The position numbers were made by a program, and so were the translations under genes. A stretch of 64,000 bases of DNA from Chryseobacterium sp. MA9 (GTDB lineage: Bacteria > Bacteroidota > Bacteroidia > Flavobacteriales > Weeksellaceae). Where the stretch lies: assembly GCF_024399315.1 (NCBI RefSeq), contig NZ_CP075170.1, forward strand, positions 4,849,501 through 4,913,500. Reading direction: 5' to 3'. This document shows positions 42,770 to 51,763 of this stretch, in pieces; position 1 is the stretch's first letter; every line of letters starts with the position of its first letter. Under the pieces are notes generated by a model. The model worked only from the letters and a program-made list of their open reading frames with translations, was not told where the DNA came from and searched no databases.

Positions 42770-43432
42770 ATGTCAAAAATAGAAATAGCGTGTTTTAATC
42801 CTGAATCGGCGGTAATCGCTTTTGAAAACGGAGCAGACAGAATAGAATTATGTGACGGGCTCAGTGAAGGCGGAACGACCCCGGATTTTGAAACCATGAA
42901 AAGGCTTCGCGAAAAAATTAATATTCCAATTTTTGTAATGATCCGCCCTAGAGGAGGAGATTTTACCTATTTGGATTCAGAATTTGAACAGATGAAAAAT
43001 GATTTGGTTCATTTAAAATCATTACATGCAGATGGTTTTGTATTCGGTATTCTGGATGATAATGATGAGGTTAATATAGAACAGAATAAAGCTTTAGTTG
43101 AATTAGCTGCACCGCTTCCATGTACGTTCCATCGTGCTTTTGACCGTGCTGCAAGTCTTGAAGAATCTTTAGAAAAAGTCATTGAATGTGGTTTCACAAC
43201 CATCCTTACTTCCGGCCAGAAACCTAATGTATCAGAAGGAAAAGAAAACCTTAAGAAACTGGTTGAGCTCTCCAATGGAAGAATAGAAATCCTTGTTGGA
43301 GGCGGACTTCGCTCATCCAATATTGAAGGAATAAGAGCGGTTACCAAAGCAGGTTATTTCCATTCTTCAGCTATTACTGATGGTGGTGCTTTTGCGAACC
43401 CGGTTGAGGTGATTGCATTGAAGAGCAAATAA
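42770..43432 (+). CDS. cutC: Copper homeostasis protein CutC
   Basis: 220 residues of the CutC TIM barrel: EIACFNPESAVIAFENGADRIELCDGLSEGGTTPD at the N-terminus, IFVMIRPRGGDFTYLDSEFEQM, and CTFHRAFDRAASLEESLE near the centre, ending in LVGGGLRSSNIEGI. The family was linked to copper tolerance in E. coli, though the biochemical activity is unsettled. Slightly shorter than the E. coli protein, normal for Bacteroidota. Cytoplasmic. Confidence 0.92.
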   Translation: MSKIEIACFNPESAVIAFENGADRIELCDGLSEGGTTPDFETMKRLREKINIPIFVMIRPRGGDFTYLDSEFEQMKNDLVHLKSLHADGFVFGILDDNDEVNIEQNKALVELAAPLPCTFHRAFDRAASLEESLEKVIECGFTTILTSGQKPNVSEGKENLKKLVELSNGRIEILVGGGLRSSNIEGIRAVTKAGYFHSSAITDGGAFANPVEVIALKSK

Positions 43433-43494
43433 TATATTGCTAAAGTTGAAGCTTTGCGTTTACAAAGGACACAATTAAAGGAACATACAAATAA

Positions 43495-43863
43495 ACGACC
43501 GAAAATGAATTATCCTACAAAATAATAGGAGCAGCTATAGAAGTACATAAGAACTTAGGAGTTGGTCTTTTAGAAAATGTATATAAAGCAGCTTTAGCTT
43601 ATGAATTAAAGATGCAGGGGCTTAATGTTAGGCAACAGTTATCCTTACCTTTAAAGTATAAAGAAGTATACATAGAAAATGCATACAGAATTGATTTGAT
43701 TGTAGTAGTAAAATCTGTATTAGAGCTACATCCTATTTTTCATTCACAGGTATTGACGTATCTGAAACAGACTAATATAAAATTGGGATTACTTATTAAT
43801 TTTAATAATGAACTTATTAAATATGGAATCCATAGAATTGTAAACAAATTTATTGATGAATAG
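43495..43863 (+). pseudogene. GxxExxY protein (PDDEXK-type), decayed: lost start codon and catalytic segment
   Basis: The frame from 43495 reads T-TENELSYKIIGAAIEVHKN and carries on to NLGVGLLENVYKAALAYEL, a clear GxxExxY protein. The codon where ATG is expected is ACG, with a stop codon right before it, so normal initiation is lost; the next ATG (43612) would omit the first third. Around residue 68 RIDLIVVVVKSVLEL is shorter than the usual form, which has a stretch ending in E-I-K; the acidic residue of the (D/E)xK pair is missing. The C-terminal half is intact. Both defects argue for a pseudogene. Its end overlaps the next gene start. Confidence 0.75.
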
Positions 43864-46324
43864 AACGATCTTTTTTGCTTTCTTTTTCACACAGAATATC
43901 CTTTCTGCACAGTTTTCACAAAGAAACTTATCTTACGAAAATTGGCAGTTCAAAAATTCAAAAGATCAAAACTGGCTTCCTGCGAAAGTACCGGGAACAG
44001 TTCATCTGGATTTAATGGATAACAAGATTATTCCGGACCCTTTTAAAGATGAAAATGAAAAAAAAGTACAATGGATAGAAAATGAAGATTGGGATTATCA
44101 GACAGCATTTACAGTTTCTTCCCAGGAATTAAAGAACGATAATATTGATTTGGTTTTTAATGGTTTGGATACGTTTTCTGAAGTTTATCTTAATGGTAAG
44201 CTCTTAAAGAAAACAGATAATATGTTCAGGAAGTGGAATATTCCTGTGAAACAATTTTTGAAATCAGGTAATAATATATTGCAGATTAAGTTTACATCTG
44301 CGGTAAATACAGGAAAGGAATTGGCTAAAAAAGTTCCGTTTACTATGCCGGAATCACCAAGAAGTTTTGTGAGAAAAGCACAGTATCAGTTTGGCTGGGA
44401 CTGGGGACCGAGACTTGTCACAGCAGGAATATGGAAAGACGTTCAGTTAGAATTCTGGAATAATGCTAAAATTATAACCGTCAAAGATATTCAGAACAGA
44501 TCTGCTAAAGCTGTTAATAATTTACATTTTGACGTAGAAATTTATGCTCAAAATGCCGGAGATTACACTTTGGATCTTAATAAAACCCACCAAAAAATAT
44601 CTTTAAAAAAAGGAATCAATACAATTACGGTACCTTATGATACAAATGGGATGAAACTTTGGCAGCCTAACGGACGTGGTGAAGCCAATCTTTATGATTT
44701 TGAAATAAATCTTTCAAAAGATCAGAAAAATATTGATGTTAAAAATATCAGGATAGGGTTAAAAACTGTCGAATTGGTTCAGGAAAAAGACGAAAAAGGA
44801 AAATCATTCTACTTTAAAGTCAATGGGCAGCCATTGTATATCAAAGGAACAAACTGGATTCCTGGAGATAGTTTTTCACCAAGAATGACCAAAGAAAAAT
44901 ACAGGAAGCTGATCAAAGATACCAAAGACGCTAATATGAATATGATCCGTATCTGGGGCGGTGGTATTTACGAAAATGACGAATTTTACAAGGCCTGCGA
45001 TGAAAACGGAATCTTAGTCTGGCAGGATTTTATGTTTGCAGGAAGCTTTTATCCGGCAGATGAAGCTTTTTTAAACAATGTAAAAGAAGAAGTAAAAGAT
45101 CAGGTCAACAGATTACAGAATCACCCGTCCATTGCTTTGTGGTGCGGAAATAATGAAATTGATGAAGCTATTGTCAACTGGGGATATCAGAAACAGTTCA
45201 AATATTCAGAAAATGATTCGTTGCAGGTTTGGAAAGACTATAAAAAATTGTTTCATGATGTGATTCCAAATGCATTGGCGAAAAATCTGAAATCTGATAA
45301 AAATATATATTGGCCGAGTTCTCCGTCCATCGGCTGGGGACATAAAGAAAGCCTTACAGAAGGAGATTCTCATTATTGGGGAGTTTGGTGGGGTGAGCAG
45401 CCATTTGAAATTTACAATGAAAAAGTAGGACGTTTCATGTCTGAATATGGTTTTCAGGGCACACCCAGCCTTCAAACCACAAAATCAATGTTTTCAGGAA
45501 CTCCGGACTTAAATCTGCAAAACTCAACAATCAAAGCGCATGAAAAGCATGCCCGTGGCTGGGATATCATTAATGAATACCTGAAAAGTGATTATAAAGT
45601 CCCCGCAGATTTTGTACAGTACAATTATGTTTCACAGCTATTGCAGGCAAGAGGAATGCAGATTGCAATTGAAGCCCACCGTCGTGCAAAACCTTATAAT
45701 ATGGGAACGCTGTATTGGCAGCTTAATGACTGCTGGCCTGTAGTTTCATGGTCGTCCATAGATTATCTTGGAAACTGGAAAGCCTTCCATTATCAGGCAA
45801 AAAGAAGTTTTGAACCTGTATTGATATCAATTGTAGAGACCGAAAAAAATTATGACGTTTATCTGATAAGCGATCTGTTGAAAGAACTGAAAACAGATAC
45901 AAAGTTTGAATTAATTGATTTTAAAGGAAAAATACTTTGGAAAGCCAATCAATCCGATGTTATAAATGCTGATGTAAGTAAGAAAATTAAAAGCATCAGC
46001 AAGTCAGAATTGGCTCAGTTTAATCTGTCTGAAACTGTTTTGAAGGTCAGTGCTGAAAAAGATGCAAAATTTGAAAAACTTTTCTTTTTTAATAAGCCTA
46101 AAGAATTAAAACTTTCAGAACCGGAGATAAAAATCAGGAAAATTTCACCTACAGAAATTGAAATATCAACAGACATTTTAGCCAAAGATGTTTACCTGAT
46201 TGGAGATACCCATTTCAGTGATAATTTCTTTGATCTGTTACCGGGAACTTCAAAAAGAATTACCCTTTCAAAACCTTTGGAAAAAGTTGAGGTAATAAGT
46301 CTTTGGGATGTAATGAAGAATTAA
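43856..46324 (+). CDS. Beta-mannosidase, family GH2
   Basis: 822 residues. Signal peptide ending LSAQ (residue 18-19). Sugar-binding domain (about 25-190, ENWQFKN...VPGTVHLDLMDNKIIPDPF), Ig-like domain (to about 300), and a TIM barrel with the acid/base in WCGNNEIDEA (E434) and the nucleophile in MSEYGFQG (E530). This is the GH2 beta-mannosidase pattern, removing terminal beta-1,4 mannose from N-glycans or mannans. The start ATG at 43856 lies inside the last codons of the decayed GxxExxY gene (ATGAATAG overlap), so that gene may once have been the upstream partner. Confidence 0.92.
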   Translation: MNRTIFFAFFFTQNILSAQFSQRNLSYENWQFKNSKDQNWLPAKVPGTVHLDLMDNKIIPDPFKDENEKKVQWIENEDWDYQTAFTVSSQELKNDNIDLVFNGLDTFSEVYLNGKLLKKTDNMFRKWNIPVKQFLKSGNNILQIKFTSAVNTGKELAKKVPFTMPESPRSFVRKAQYQFGWDWGPRLVTAGIWKDVQLEFWNNAKIITVKDIQNRSAKAVNNLHFDVEIYAQNAGDYTLDLNKTHQKISLKKGINTITVPYDTNGMKLWQPNGRGEANLYDFEINLSKDQKNIDVKNIRIGLKTVELVQEKDEKGKSFYFKVNGQPLYIKGTNWIPGDSFSPRMTKEKYRKLIKDTKDANMNMIRIWGGGIYENDEFYKACDENGILVWQDFMFAGSFYPADEAFLNNVKEEVKDQVNRLQNHPSIALWCGNNEIDEAIVNWGYQKQFKYSENDSLQVWKDYKKLFHDVIPNALAKNLKSDKNIYWPSSPSIGWGHKESLTEGDSHYWGVWWGEQPFEIYNEKVGRFMSEYGFQGTPSLQTTKSMFSGTPDLNLQNSTIKAHEKHARGWDIINEYLKSDYKVPADFVQYNYVSQLLQARGMQIAIEAHRRAKPYNMGTLYWQLNDCWPVVSWSSIDYLGNWKAFHYQAKRSFEPVLISIVETEKNYDVYLISDLLKELKTDTKFELIDFKGKILWKANQSDVINADVSKKIKSISKSELAQFNLSETVLKVSAEKDAKFEKLFFFNKPKELKLSEPEIKIRKISPTEIEISTDILAKDVYLIGDTHFSDNFFDLLPGTSKRITLSKPLEKVEVISLWDVMKN

Positions 46325-46356
46325 AATATATTTTGAAAAAACGCCTCAGGTAGTCA

Positions 46357-46389
46357 AACCATGTCAAGGTTCAAAACCTTGGAATGGTT
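46357..46389. repeat. Palindromic element, AAGGTT family, copy 2
   Basis: AACCATGTCAAGGTT followed by AAACCTTGGAATGGTT, an imperfect palindrome sharing ATGTCAAGGTT with the perfect hairpin at 19498-19536. It lies 35 bases after the beta-mannosidase stop codon. Confidence 0.55.
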
Positions 46390-46491
46390 GATAAGTCTTA
46401 TCTCATGTTAGAAATCCTGCCAAAAAAATATAAATTTTAGCCTTCCAACTCAAAAATCAGCCTTAAATTTGCATCATATTTCTTTATAATT

Positions 46492-47400
46492 ATGGTAAAT
46501 TTTGTTCTGATTGCAGTGTGCATTATTGCAGGAATGATATTCAAAGCAACAAAATCTATCCACCCTGATGCTCACAAGGGTATCAATACCTGGATCCTTT
46601 ATCTTGCTCTTCCGGCAGTTTCATTTAAATACCTGCCTAAAGTAAAATGGACAACAGAGATGCTGTTCCCAATTGCAGCCACATTTTTAATTTCTGTATT
46701 CTGTTTCTTCTTTATGATGTTTTACAGCAAAAGCAAAGGTTATTCAAGGCGTTCCAGAAGTACTTTAGAACTGGCAAGCGGTTACAGCAATACCTCATTC
46801 ATAGGATTTCCCTTAATCAGTGCCTTTTATGGAGAGGGCCTCTTGAGTATTGCCATTATTTGTGATCAGACAATGTTTTTTGCTCTTTCTACGCTCGGGA
46901 TTATTGCTGCCGTGAAAGGAGGAAGCAGATCAGGAAAAGTAAGCGCAATATTTATTTTAAAAAGACTTGTCACGTTTCCACCATTAATAGGCTGTATCTC
47001 CGCTTTGGTATTGTCGCAGTTCATTGATTTTACGATTGCAGAACCTTTCTTTGATAAGCTGGCAGCAACAGTAAGTCCGTTAGCTTTATTTTCAGTTGGA
47101 TTACAGCTGAAATTCAACGGATGGAAAAAACTGATTCCCCAGATGTCAATGTCGATGCTTTATAAGCTTATTCTGGCACCGGCAATTGTTCTGGGAATGG
47201 CTCTGTTGTTCGGAATAAAAGGAGATGTGGCTAAAATTACCGTATTTGAAGCGGCAATGCCTACATTGGTTACCTCCAGTATCATCGCAGAACAGTTCAG
47301 ACTGAATACAAAACTGACCAACCTGATCATCGGAGTCAGTATTATTGTTGGATTTTTTACTTCCGCATTTTGGTATGAGATGACCGAATACTTTTTTTAA
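46492..47400 (+). CDS. AEC (auxin efflux carrier) family transporter
   Basis: 302 residues with about ten membrane helices in two inverted halves. Family marks are INTWILYLALPAVSFKYLPK in helix 2 and GYSNTSFIGFPLISAFYGEGLL in helix 4, with the helix-breaking NTSFIGFP. Bacterial AEC proteins move organic acids such as malate or malonate; the substrate is unknown. Single gene with no near neighbour on the same operon. Confidence 0.87.
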   Translation: MVNFVLIAVCIIAGMIFKATKSIHPDAHKGINTWILYLALPAVSFKYLPKVKWTTEMLFPIAATFLISVFCFFFMMFYSKSKGYSRRSRSTLELASGYSNTSFIGFPLISAFYGEGLLSIAIICDQTMFFALSTLGIIAAVKGGSRSGKVSAIFILKRLVTFPPLIGCISALVLSQFIDFTIAEPFFDKLAATVSPLALFSVGLQLKFNGWKKLIPQMSMSMLYKLILAPAIVLGMALLFGIKGDVAKITVFEAAMPTLVTSSIIAEQFRLNTKLTNLIIGVSIIVGFFTSAFWYEMTEYFF

Positions 47401-47416
47401 CTGCAAAAGTCACAAA

Positions 47417-47458
47417 AGCTTAAGGTTAAGTTTTGACTATGTAAAGTACACTTAAGCT
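47417..47458. repeat. Weak hairpin in the AEC-priA gap
   Basis: AAGCTTAAG and its complement CTTAAGCTT about 24 bases apart, without a long T tract. It may end the AEC transcript. The rest of the 200-base gap before priA has no feature that I can support. Confidence 0.35.
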
Positions 47459-47600
47459 TATTATTTAAAATATTATAAATGTTTGGCCTTTTGTGGTTAG
47501 TCCAGAAAGTTTAAATCGATGTTTTGAATGAGACGAAAGAATTTCCACAAAGTTGCAGTTCTCTGAAGAAAAATATAATTTTACACTTTAAATATTTCCC

Positions 47601-50048
47601 TTGCAATACGCTCAAATTGTTTTACCACTGAATCTCAAAGGATCTTTCACCTATAAAGTTCCCGAAGAAATGATGTCCGAAATTCAGCCCGGAATGCGTG
47701 TTCTGGTGCCATTTGGAGGAAAGAAAATCTATACAGGAATAGTATTTGAGCTTCATGACAATGCACCGGAGAACTTTGCAGCTAAGGAAGTCATCAGCAT
47801 GCTGGATGATAAACCGATTCTTCCTGAAGAACAAATCAGCTTCTGGAACTGGCTTTCCGGGTATTATCTGTGTAGCCTTGGTGAAATTTACAGATTTTCA
47901 TTTCCTTCTTCTTTGAAACTGGAAAGTGAGACTTATCTAAAATTAAAACCAGGTGTGGTAGTTGATTTTGAAAATCTGGATGTCAATGAAATGTATCTTA
48001 TTCAGGCACTGGAAGTACGCCAGCTGATCAACCTGACGGATATTGAGGCTTTTATTCCTAAAAAAGATATCATCAAGACCATCAATTCACTTATTGATCT
48101 TCAGTATATTGAGATTGATGAAAAAATTGCTGAAAAATATAAAGCTAAAGAAGTAGCATATGTAAGAATTAATGATGAGGTTTTGGCCAATCAGAACCTT
48201 ACGGATGTTCTTTTAAAACTAAACAGAGCTCAAAAGCAGAAAGATCTGTTCCTTCTTATTTTAGAAAAACAAACCGAAAATCCTGATGCTCCTATCAAAA
48301 AGTCTGACCTGTTTGAGGATGGTTATTTCGGAAGCTCCCACTTCAAGCCGTTGGCAGACAAAGGTCTTGTAGAGGAATATTATATGCAAAAAGACAGAAT
48401 TGAAAGCTATGAAGGAGAGCTTTCAGAGCTGGAAGAACTTTCAGAACAGCAGAAAATAGCAAAATCTGAGATTGATGAAGCTTTTGAAGAAGGAAAAAAT
48501 GTTCTGCTTCATGGGGTAACTTCATCAGGGAAAACACATATTTATTTAGAAAAAATTGAAGAATGTATCAAAGAAGGAAAGAATGTTTTGTTTTTACTTC
48601 CTGAAATTTCCCTGACCAAACAAATTACGCAGAGATTAGAAAAAAAATACGGACGGCAACTAGGATTTTATCACCAGAAACTGACCGATTTTGAAAGGGT
48701 AGAAGTTTGGAGAAGAATCAAGCAGAACGATATCCGTATTCTGATAGGAACCCGTAATGCTTTGTTTTTACCTTACCAGAATCTGGGGCTTATTGTTGTA
48801 GATGAGGAGCACGATTCGGCGTACAGGCCAAGAGAAGTTTCTCCTTATTTTAATGCTAAAGATGCATCATTGGTTTTAGGTGGATTTTATAATGCGGGTG
48901 TGATTTTAGGATCAGCAACTCCTTCTGTTGAAAGTTACTACAGAGCCCGAAAAGATAAAATGAGATATGTTTTCCTGAATGAAAGATTCGGGAATGTGAA
49001 TCTGCCGGAATATGAACTGATCAATTTCAAAGAAGCCCTGGACTCTAAAAAGGTTTCCGGAAATTTCTCCCTGAAACTTGTTGAAGAGATTAAGAAAACA
49101 GTAGATGAAAAAAAACAGGCGATTGTCCTGCACAACCGTCGTGGCTATTCTAATGTAATAGAATGTGAGAGCTGTGGTTATGTCAATTACTGCTCCAATT
49201 GTGATGTGGTGATGACCTATCATAAAGCAGCCAATGAAATGAAGTGCCACTATTGCGGGCAAAGAGCTTCAAAACCGAAAACCTGTCCAAAATGCAATTC
49301 CGAAAAGCTTAACGAAAGAGGAGTAGGGGTAGAACAGATTCACGAGGAAGTTTCCAACCTCTTCCCTGAAAATGAGGTGGATAGAATGGATGTGGATTCT
49401 ATGCGTAAGAAATTTGCCTATGAAAAGCTGTATGAAAAGATTGAAGACGGAGAAACAGACATTATCGTAGGAACTCAGATGATTTCCAAAGGACTGGATT
49501 TTGATCATATTGAACTTGTTACAATTCCAAAAGCAGATTCCTTATTATATGTACAGGATTTCAGAGCAGAAGAAAGGGCCTATCAGCTGATTACACAGGT
49601 TTCAGGAAGAGCCGGAAGGGTTTCAGGAAAGGGGAAAATCCTCATTCAGACATTTAATCCTGATCATTCTGTATTTCAGTTGATCAAGATGAACAATCCT
49701 GCAAAGATCTATAAATATATTCTTACTGAACGCCAGAAATTCCATTATCCGCCTTTTACCAAGCTGATTATGATTGAAATGAAACACAGAAGGGAAGACA
49801 AAGTAGACCGTGCTTCTCAGTTTATGGGTTCCATTTTAAGAAAATATCTTCCGGAAGATTGTGTTTTAGGTCCTGAAAGAGCTCAGATTTCAAGGCTGAA
49901 TAATCTATATCAGTTCCAGATTATGCTTAAGCTTCCCCGTGGGAAAAACTATGAGAAATTCAAAAATCTGGTTTTGATAAGTTTGAAAGAATTTGATGAA
50001 ATTACTGCATATCAAAGCATTAAAAAAGATGTTTTTGTGGATTTTTAA
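47601..50048 (+). CDS. priA: Primosomal replication protein N' (PriA helicase)
   Basis: 815 residues. The N-terminal 3'-DNA-binding domain (QYAQIVLPLNLKGSFTY...VLVPFGG) is followed by the helicase with Walker A GVTSSGKT (K311), DEEH box (VVDEEHDSAYRP), and eight zinc cysteines in CESCGYVNYCSNC and CHYCGQRASKPKTCPKC, then motif V/VI region GTQMISKGLDFD and QVSGRAGR. PriA reloads the replisome at stalled forks. The start is a TTG: no ATG lies upstream in frame and the family begins exactly at MQYAQI. Length is normal. Confidence 0.95.
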   Translation: MQYAQIVLPLNLKGSFTYKVPEEMMSEIQPGMRVLVPFGGKKIYTGIVFELHDNAPENFAAKEVISMLDDKPILPEEQISFWNWLSGYYLCSLGEIYRFSFPSSLKLESETYLKLKPGVVVDFENLDVNEMYLIQALEVRQLINLTDIEAFIPKKDIIKTINSLIDLQYIEIDEKIAEKYKAKEVAYVRINDEVLANQNLTDVLLKLNRAQKQKDLFLLILEKQTENPDAPIKKSDLFEDGYFGSSHFKPLADKGLVEEYYMQKDRIESYEGELSELEELSEQQKIAKSEIDEAFEEGKNVLLHGVTSSGKTHIYLEKIEECIKEGKNVLFLLPEISLTKQITQRLEKKYGRQLGFYHQKLTDFERVEVWRRIKQNDIRILIGTRNALFLPYQNLGLIVVDEEHDSAYRPREVSPYFNAKDASLVLGGFYNAGVILGSATPSVESYYRARKDKMRYVFLNERFGNVNLPEYELINFKEALDSKKVSGNFSLKLVEEIKKTVDEKKQAIVLHNRRGYSNVIECESCGYVNYCSNCDVVMTYHKAANEMKCHYCGQRASKPKTCPKCNSEKLNERGVGVEQIHEEVSNLFPENEVDRMDVDSMRKKFAYEKLYEKIEDGETDIIVGTQMISKGLDFDHIELVTIPKADSLLYVQDFRAEERAYQLITQVSGRAGRVSGKGKILIQTFNPDHSVFQLIKMNNPAKIYKYILTERQKFHYPPFTKLIMIEMKHRREDKVDRASQFMGSILRKYLPEDCVLGPERAQISRLNNLYQFQIMLKLPRGKNYEKFKNLVLISLKEFDEITAYQSIKKDVFVDF

Positions 50049-50209
50049 CAATTTTTAACAAACTTTACACTCTTTTATAAGACGCTGGTAGCTCGTTGTA
50101 TAACAATAATTTCTACTTTTGGACGTTGATTAAGTGTTTGGCTTTTTAATTGAATGATTTAACCTATCATTTTTTATAGAGTCAAAACTATAGAACTAAA
50201 AGAAGATAG

Positions 50210-51679
50210 ATGGTAAATTTCAGAAAATATATTTCAAGTGCGGCGGTGTTGGCTTCTGGTCTTTTCCTGGCTCAGTCTACCGTTTCTACCGTTCTTTATT
50301 CTCAGAATTATGACAATCAGAAAAGCAGCTTAAATCTGCCTTCACCCGTTAGTACGATGGTGGAGAAAACTGTGTTGTCAGCAAAAGAACTTGTAGACAT
50401 TAACGTAAACACAATGATGGCGGATCCTGTGCTTAAAAATGCAAACTGGGGATTCGTAGTGTACGATCCGAAAACGAAGAAAGTAATTTCTTCGTACAAC
50501 GAAAATACTCCTTTAGTACCTGCTTCTACTACAAAGCTGCTTACAACGGAAACAGCTTTAAACCTGCTGGGTGAAAACTACCGTTGGATGACTCAGCTGG
50601 AGTATTCAGGAACTATAGATGAAAATGGAGTTTTAAATGGAAATCTTTATGTGATAGGAAGCGGCGACCCGTCTTTGGGAACCAACAAAGCAGGAGCCTC
50701 ATCTTATAGAGATATCATTTCAGATTTCGTAGGCGGAGTTTCAAGAGAGGGAATCAAAAAGGTAAATGGTGATATTATCATCCAGACAGCGCTTTTCAAA
50801 GGCAATATTTCAGTGCTTCCGGAAAATGTTGTATGGTTGGAAAACAATAATTATTACTTGCCTGCAGGAAGTACCCGAGATATTAACCCGGCCAACGAAA
50901 AACTGATTGTTAAAAAAGGAAGCTTCTCTACAGATAAGAAATTTTTCTACGTTTCTCCTTACAATCATCAGATGGTATATGCTGATAAATATGAAGGAAA
51001 CGGAGCTTTAACAACTAAACTTCCTGATGCTCCTGCATATCTTGCCAATTCTTTCAGAACGACATTGGTGAAAAGCGGAATTCCCGTTACCGGAAAAGTA
51101 AGTCCAAAAATGACAGATTCGGCTCCGGAAGGTAGAAAAATGCTTTCAGCTTATAAATCTCCAACTTTAAGTGACATTATTTATTATACCAATCAGCACA
51201 GTGATAATTCATTGGCAGAAGCTTTATTAAGAACAGTTGGTTACCAGAAAATGGGTGATCAGACTTCAGAATCAGGCAGAATTGTGGTGACCAATCACCT
51301 GAAAGATGCAGGTTTTGATATGAATGGTCTTAATTATATGGATGGAAGCGGGCTTTCAAGGAGCAATAATGTAACGCCTATTTCCCAGGCGAAATTTCTA
51401 ACCTCTTTGATGGATCAGAAATATTACAGATCTTACCTGACTTCTTTACCAATCGGAGGACAATCCGGAACGTTAAAAAGAATGTTCATCGGAGGAGGTA
51501 ACGGACAGGTTTTTGCAAAAACAGGAACTTTAAATAAAGTAAAAACATTAGCAGGCTATCTTAAAACAAATTCCGGGAAAACATTAGTGTTCTCTTTAAT
51601 GGTTAACAACTATTCCGGATCTGTTGATATGGTGAAAAAGAGAATGGAGAAAATTCTTGAACCTGCACTGGATCTTTAA
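50210..51679 (+). CDS. dacB: D-alanyl-D-alanine carboxypeptidase/endopeptidase (PBP4, family S13)
   Basis: 489 residues with a signal peptide (AAVLASGLFLAQS). The penicillin-binding motifs are all present: STTK (S106, K109), SDN (in QHSDNSLAE, about residue 340) and KTGTL (about 440). S13 enzymes trim or cut peptidoglycan cross-links in the periplasm. The insertion domain between the first two motifs is typical of the family. A terminator follows; the M1 peptidase gene is separate. Confidence 0.93.
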   Translation: MVNFRKYISSAAVLASGLFLAQSTVSTVLYSQNYDNQKSSLNLPSPVSTMVEKTVLSAKELVDINVNTMMADPVLKNANWGFVVYDPKTKKVISSYNENTPLVPASTTKLLTTETALNLLGENYRWMTQLEYSGTIDENGVLNGNLYVIGSGDPSLGTNKAGASSYRDIISDFVGGVSREGIKKVNGDIIIQTALFKGNISVLPENVVWLENNNYYLPAGSTRDINPANEKLIVKKGSFSTDKKFFYVSPYNHQMVYADKYEGNGALTTKLPDAPAYLANSFRTTLVKSGIPVTGKVSPKMTDSAPEGRKMLSAYKSPTLSDIIYYTNQHSDNSLAEALLRTVGYQKMGDQTSESGRIVVTNHLKDAGFDMNGLNYMDGSGLSRSNNVTPISQAKFLTSLMDQKYYRSYLTSLPIGGQSGTLKRMFIGGGNGQVFAKTGTLNKVKTLAGYLKTNSGKTLVFSLMVNNYSGSVDMVKKRMEKILEPALDL

Positions 51680-51707
51680 AAATTTTTTATTTTATATATT
51701 ATAACAG

Positions 51708-51739
51708 CCTTTTAATCATTGATTAAAAGGTTTTTTTTT
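51708..51739 (+). terminator. Intrinsic terminator of dacB
   Basis: Perfect 10-base stem CCTTTTAATC / GATTAAAAGG with an ATT loop, followed by T9; 28 bases past the stop codon. Confidence 0.88.
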
Positions 51740-51763
51740 ATATTTGATTAAATTTTTCTAAAC

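Noticed and set aside
47601..47603. priA lacking a start codon
   Set aside because: TTG is used; the family's N-terminus begins exactly there and no ATG lies upstream in frame.
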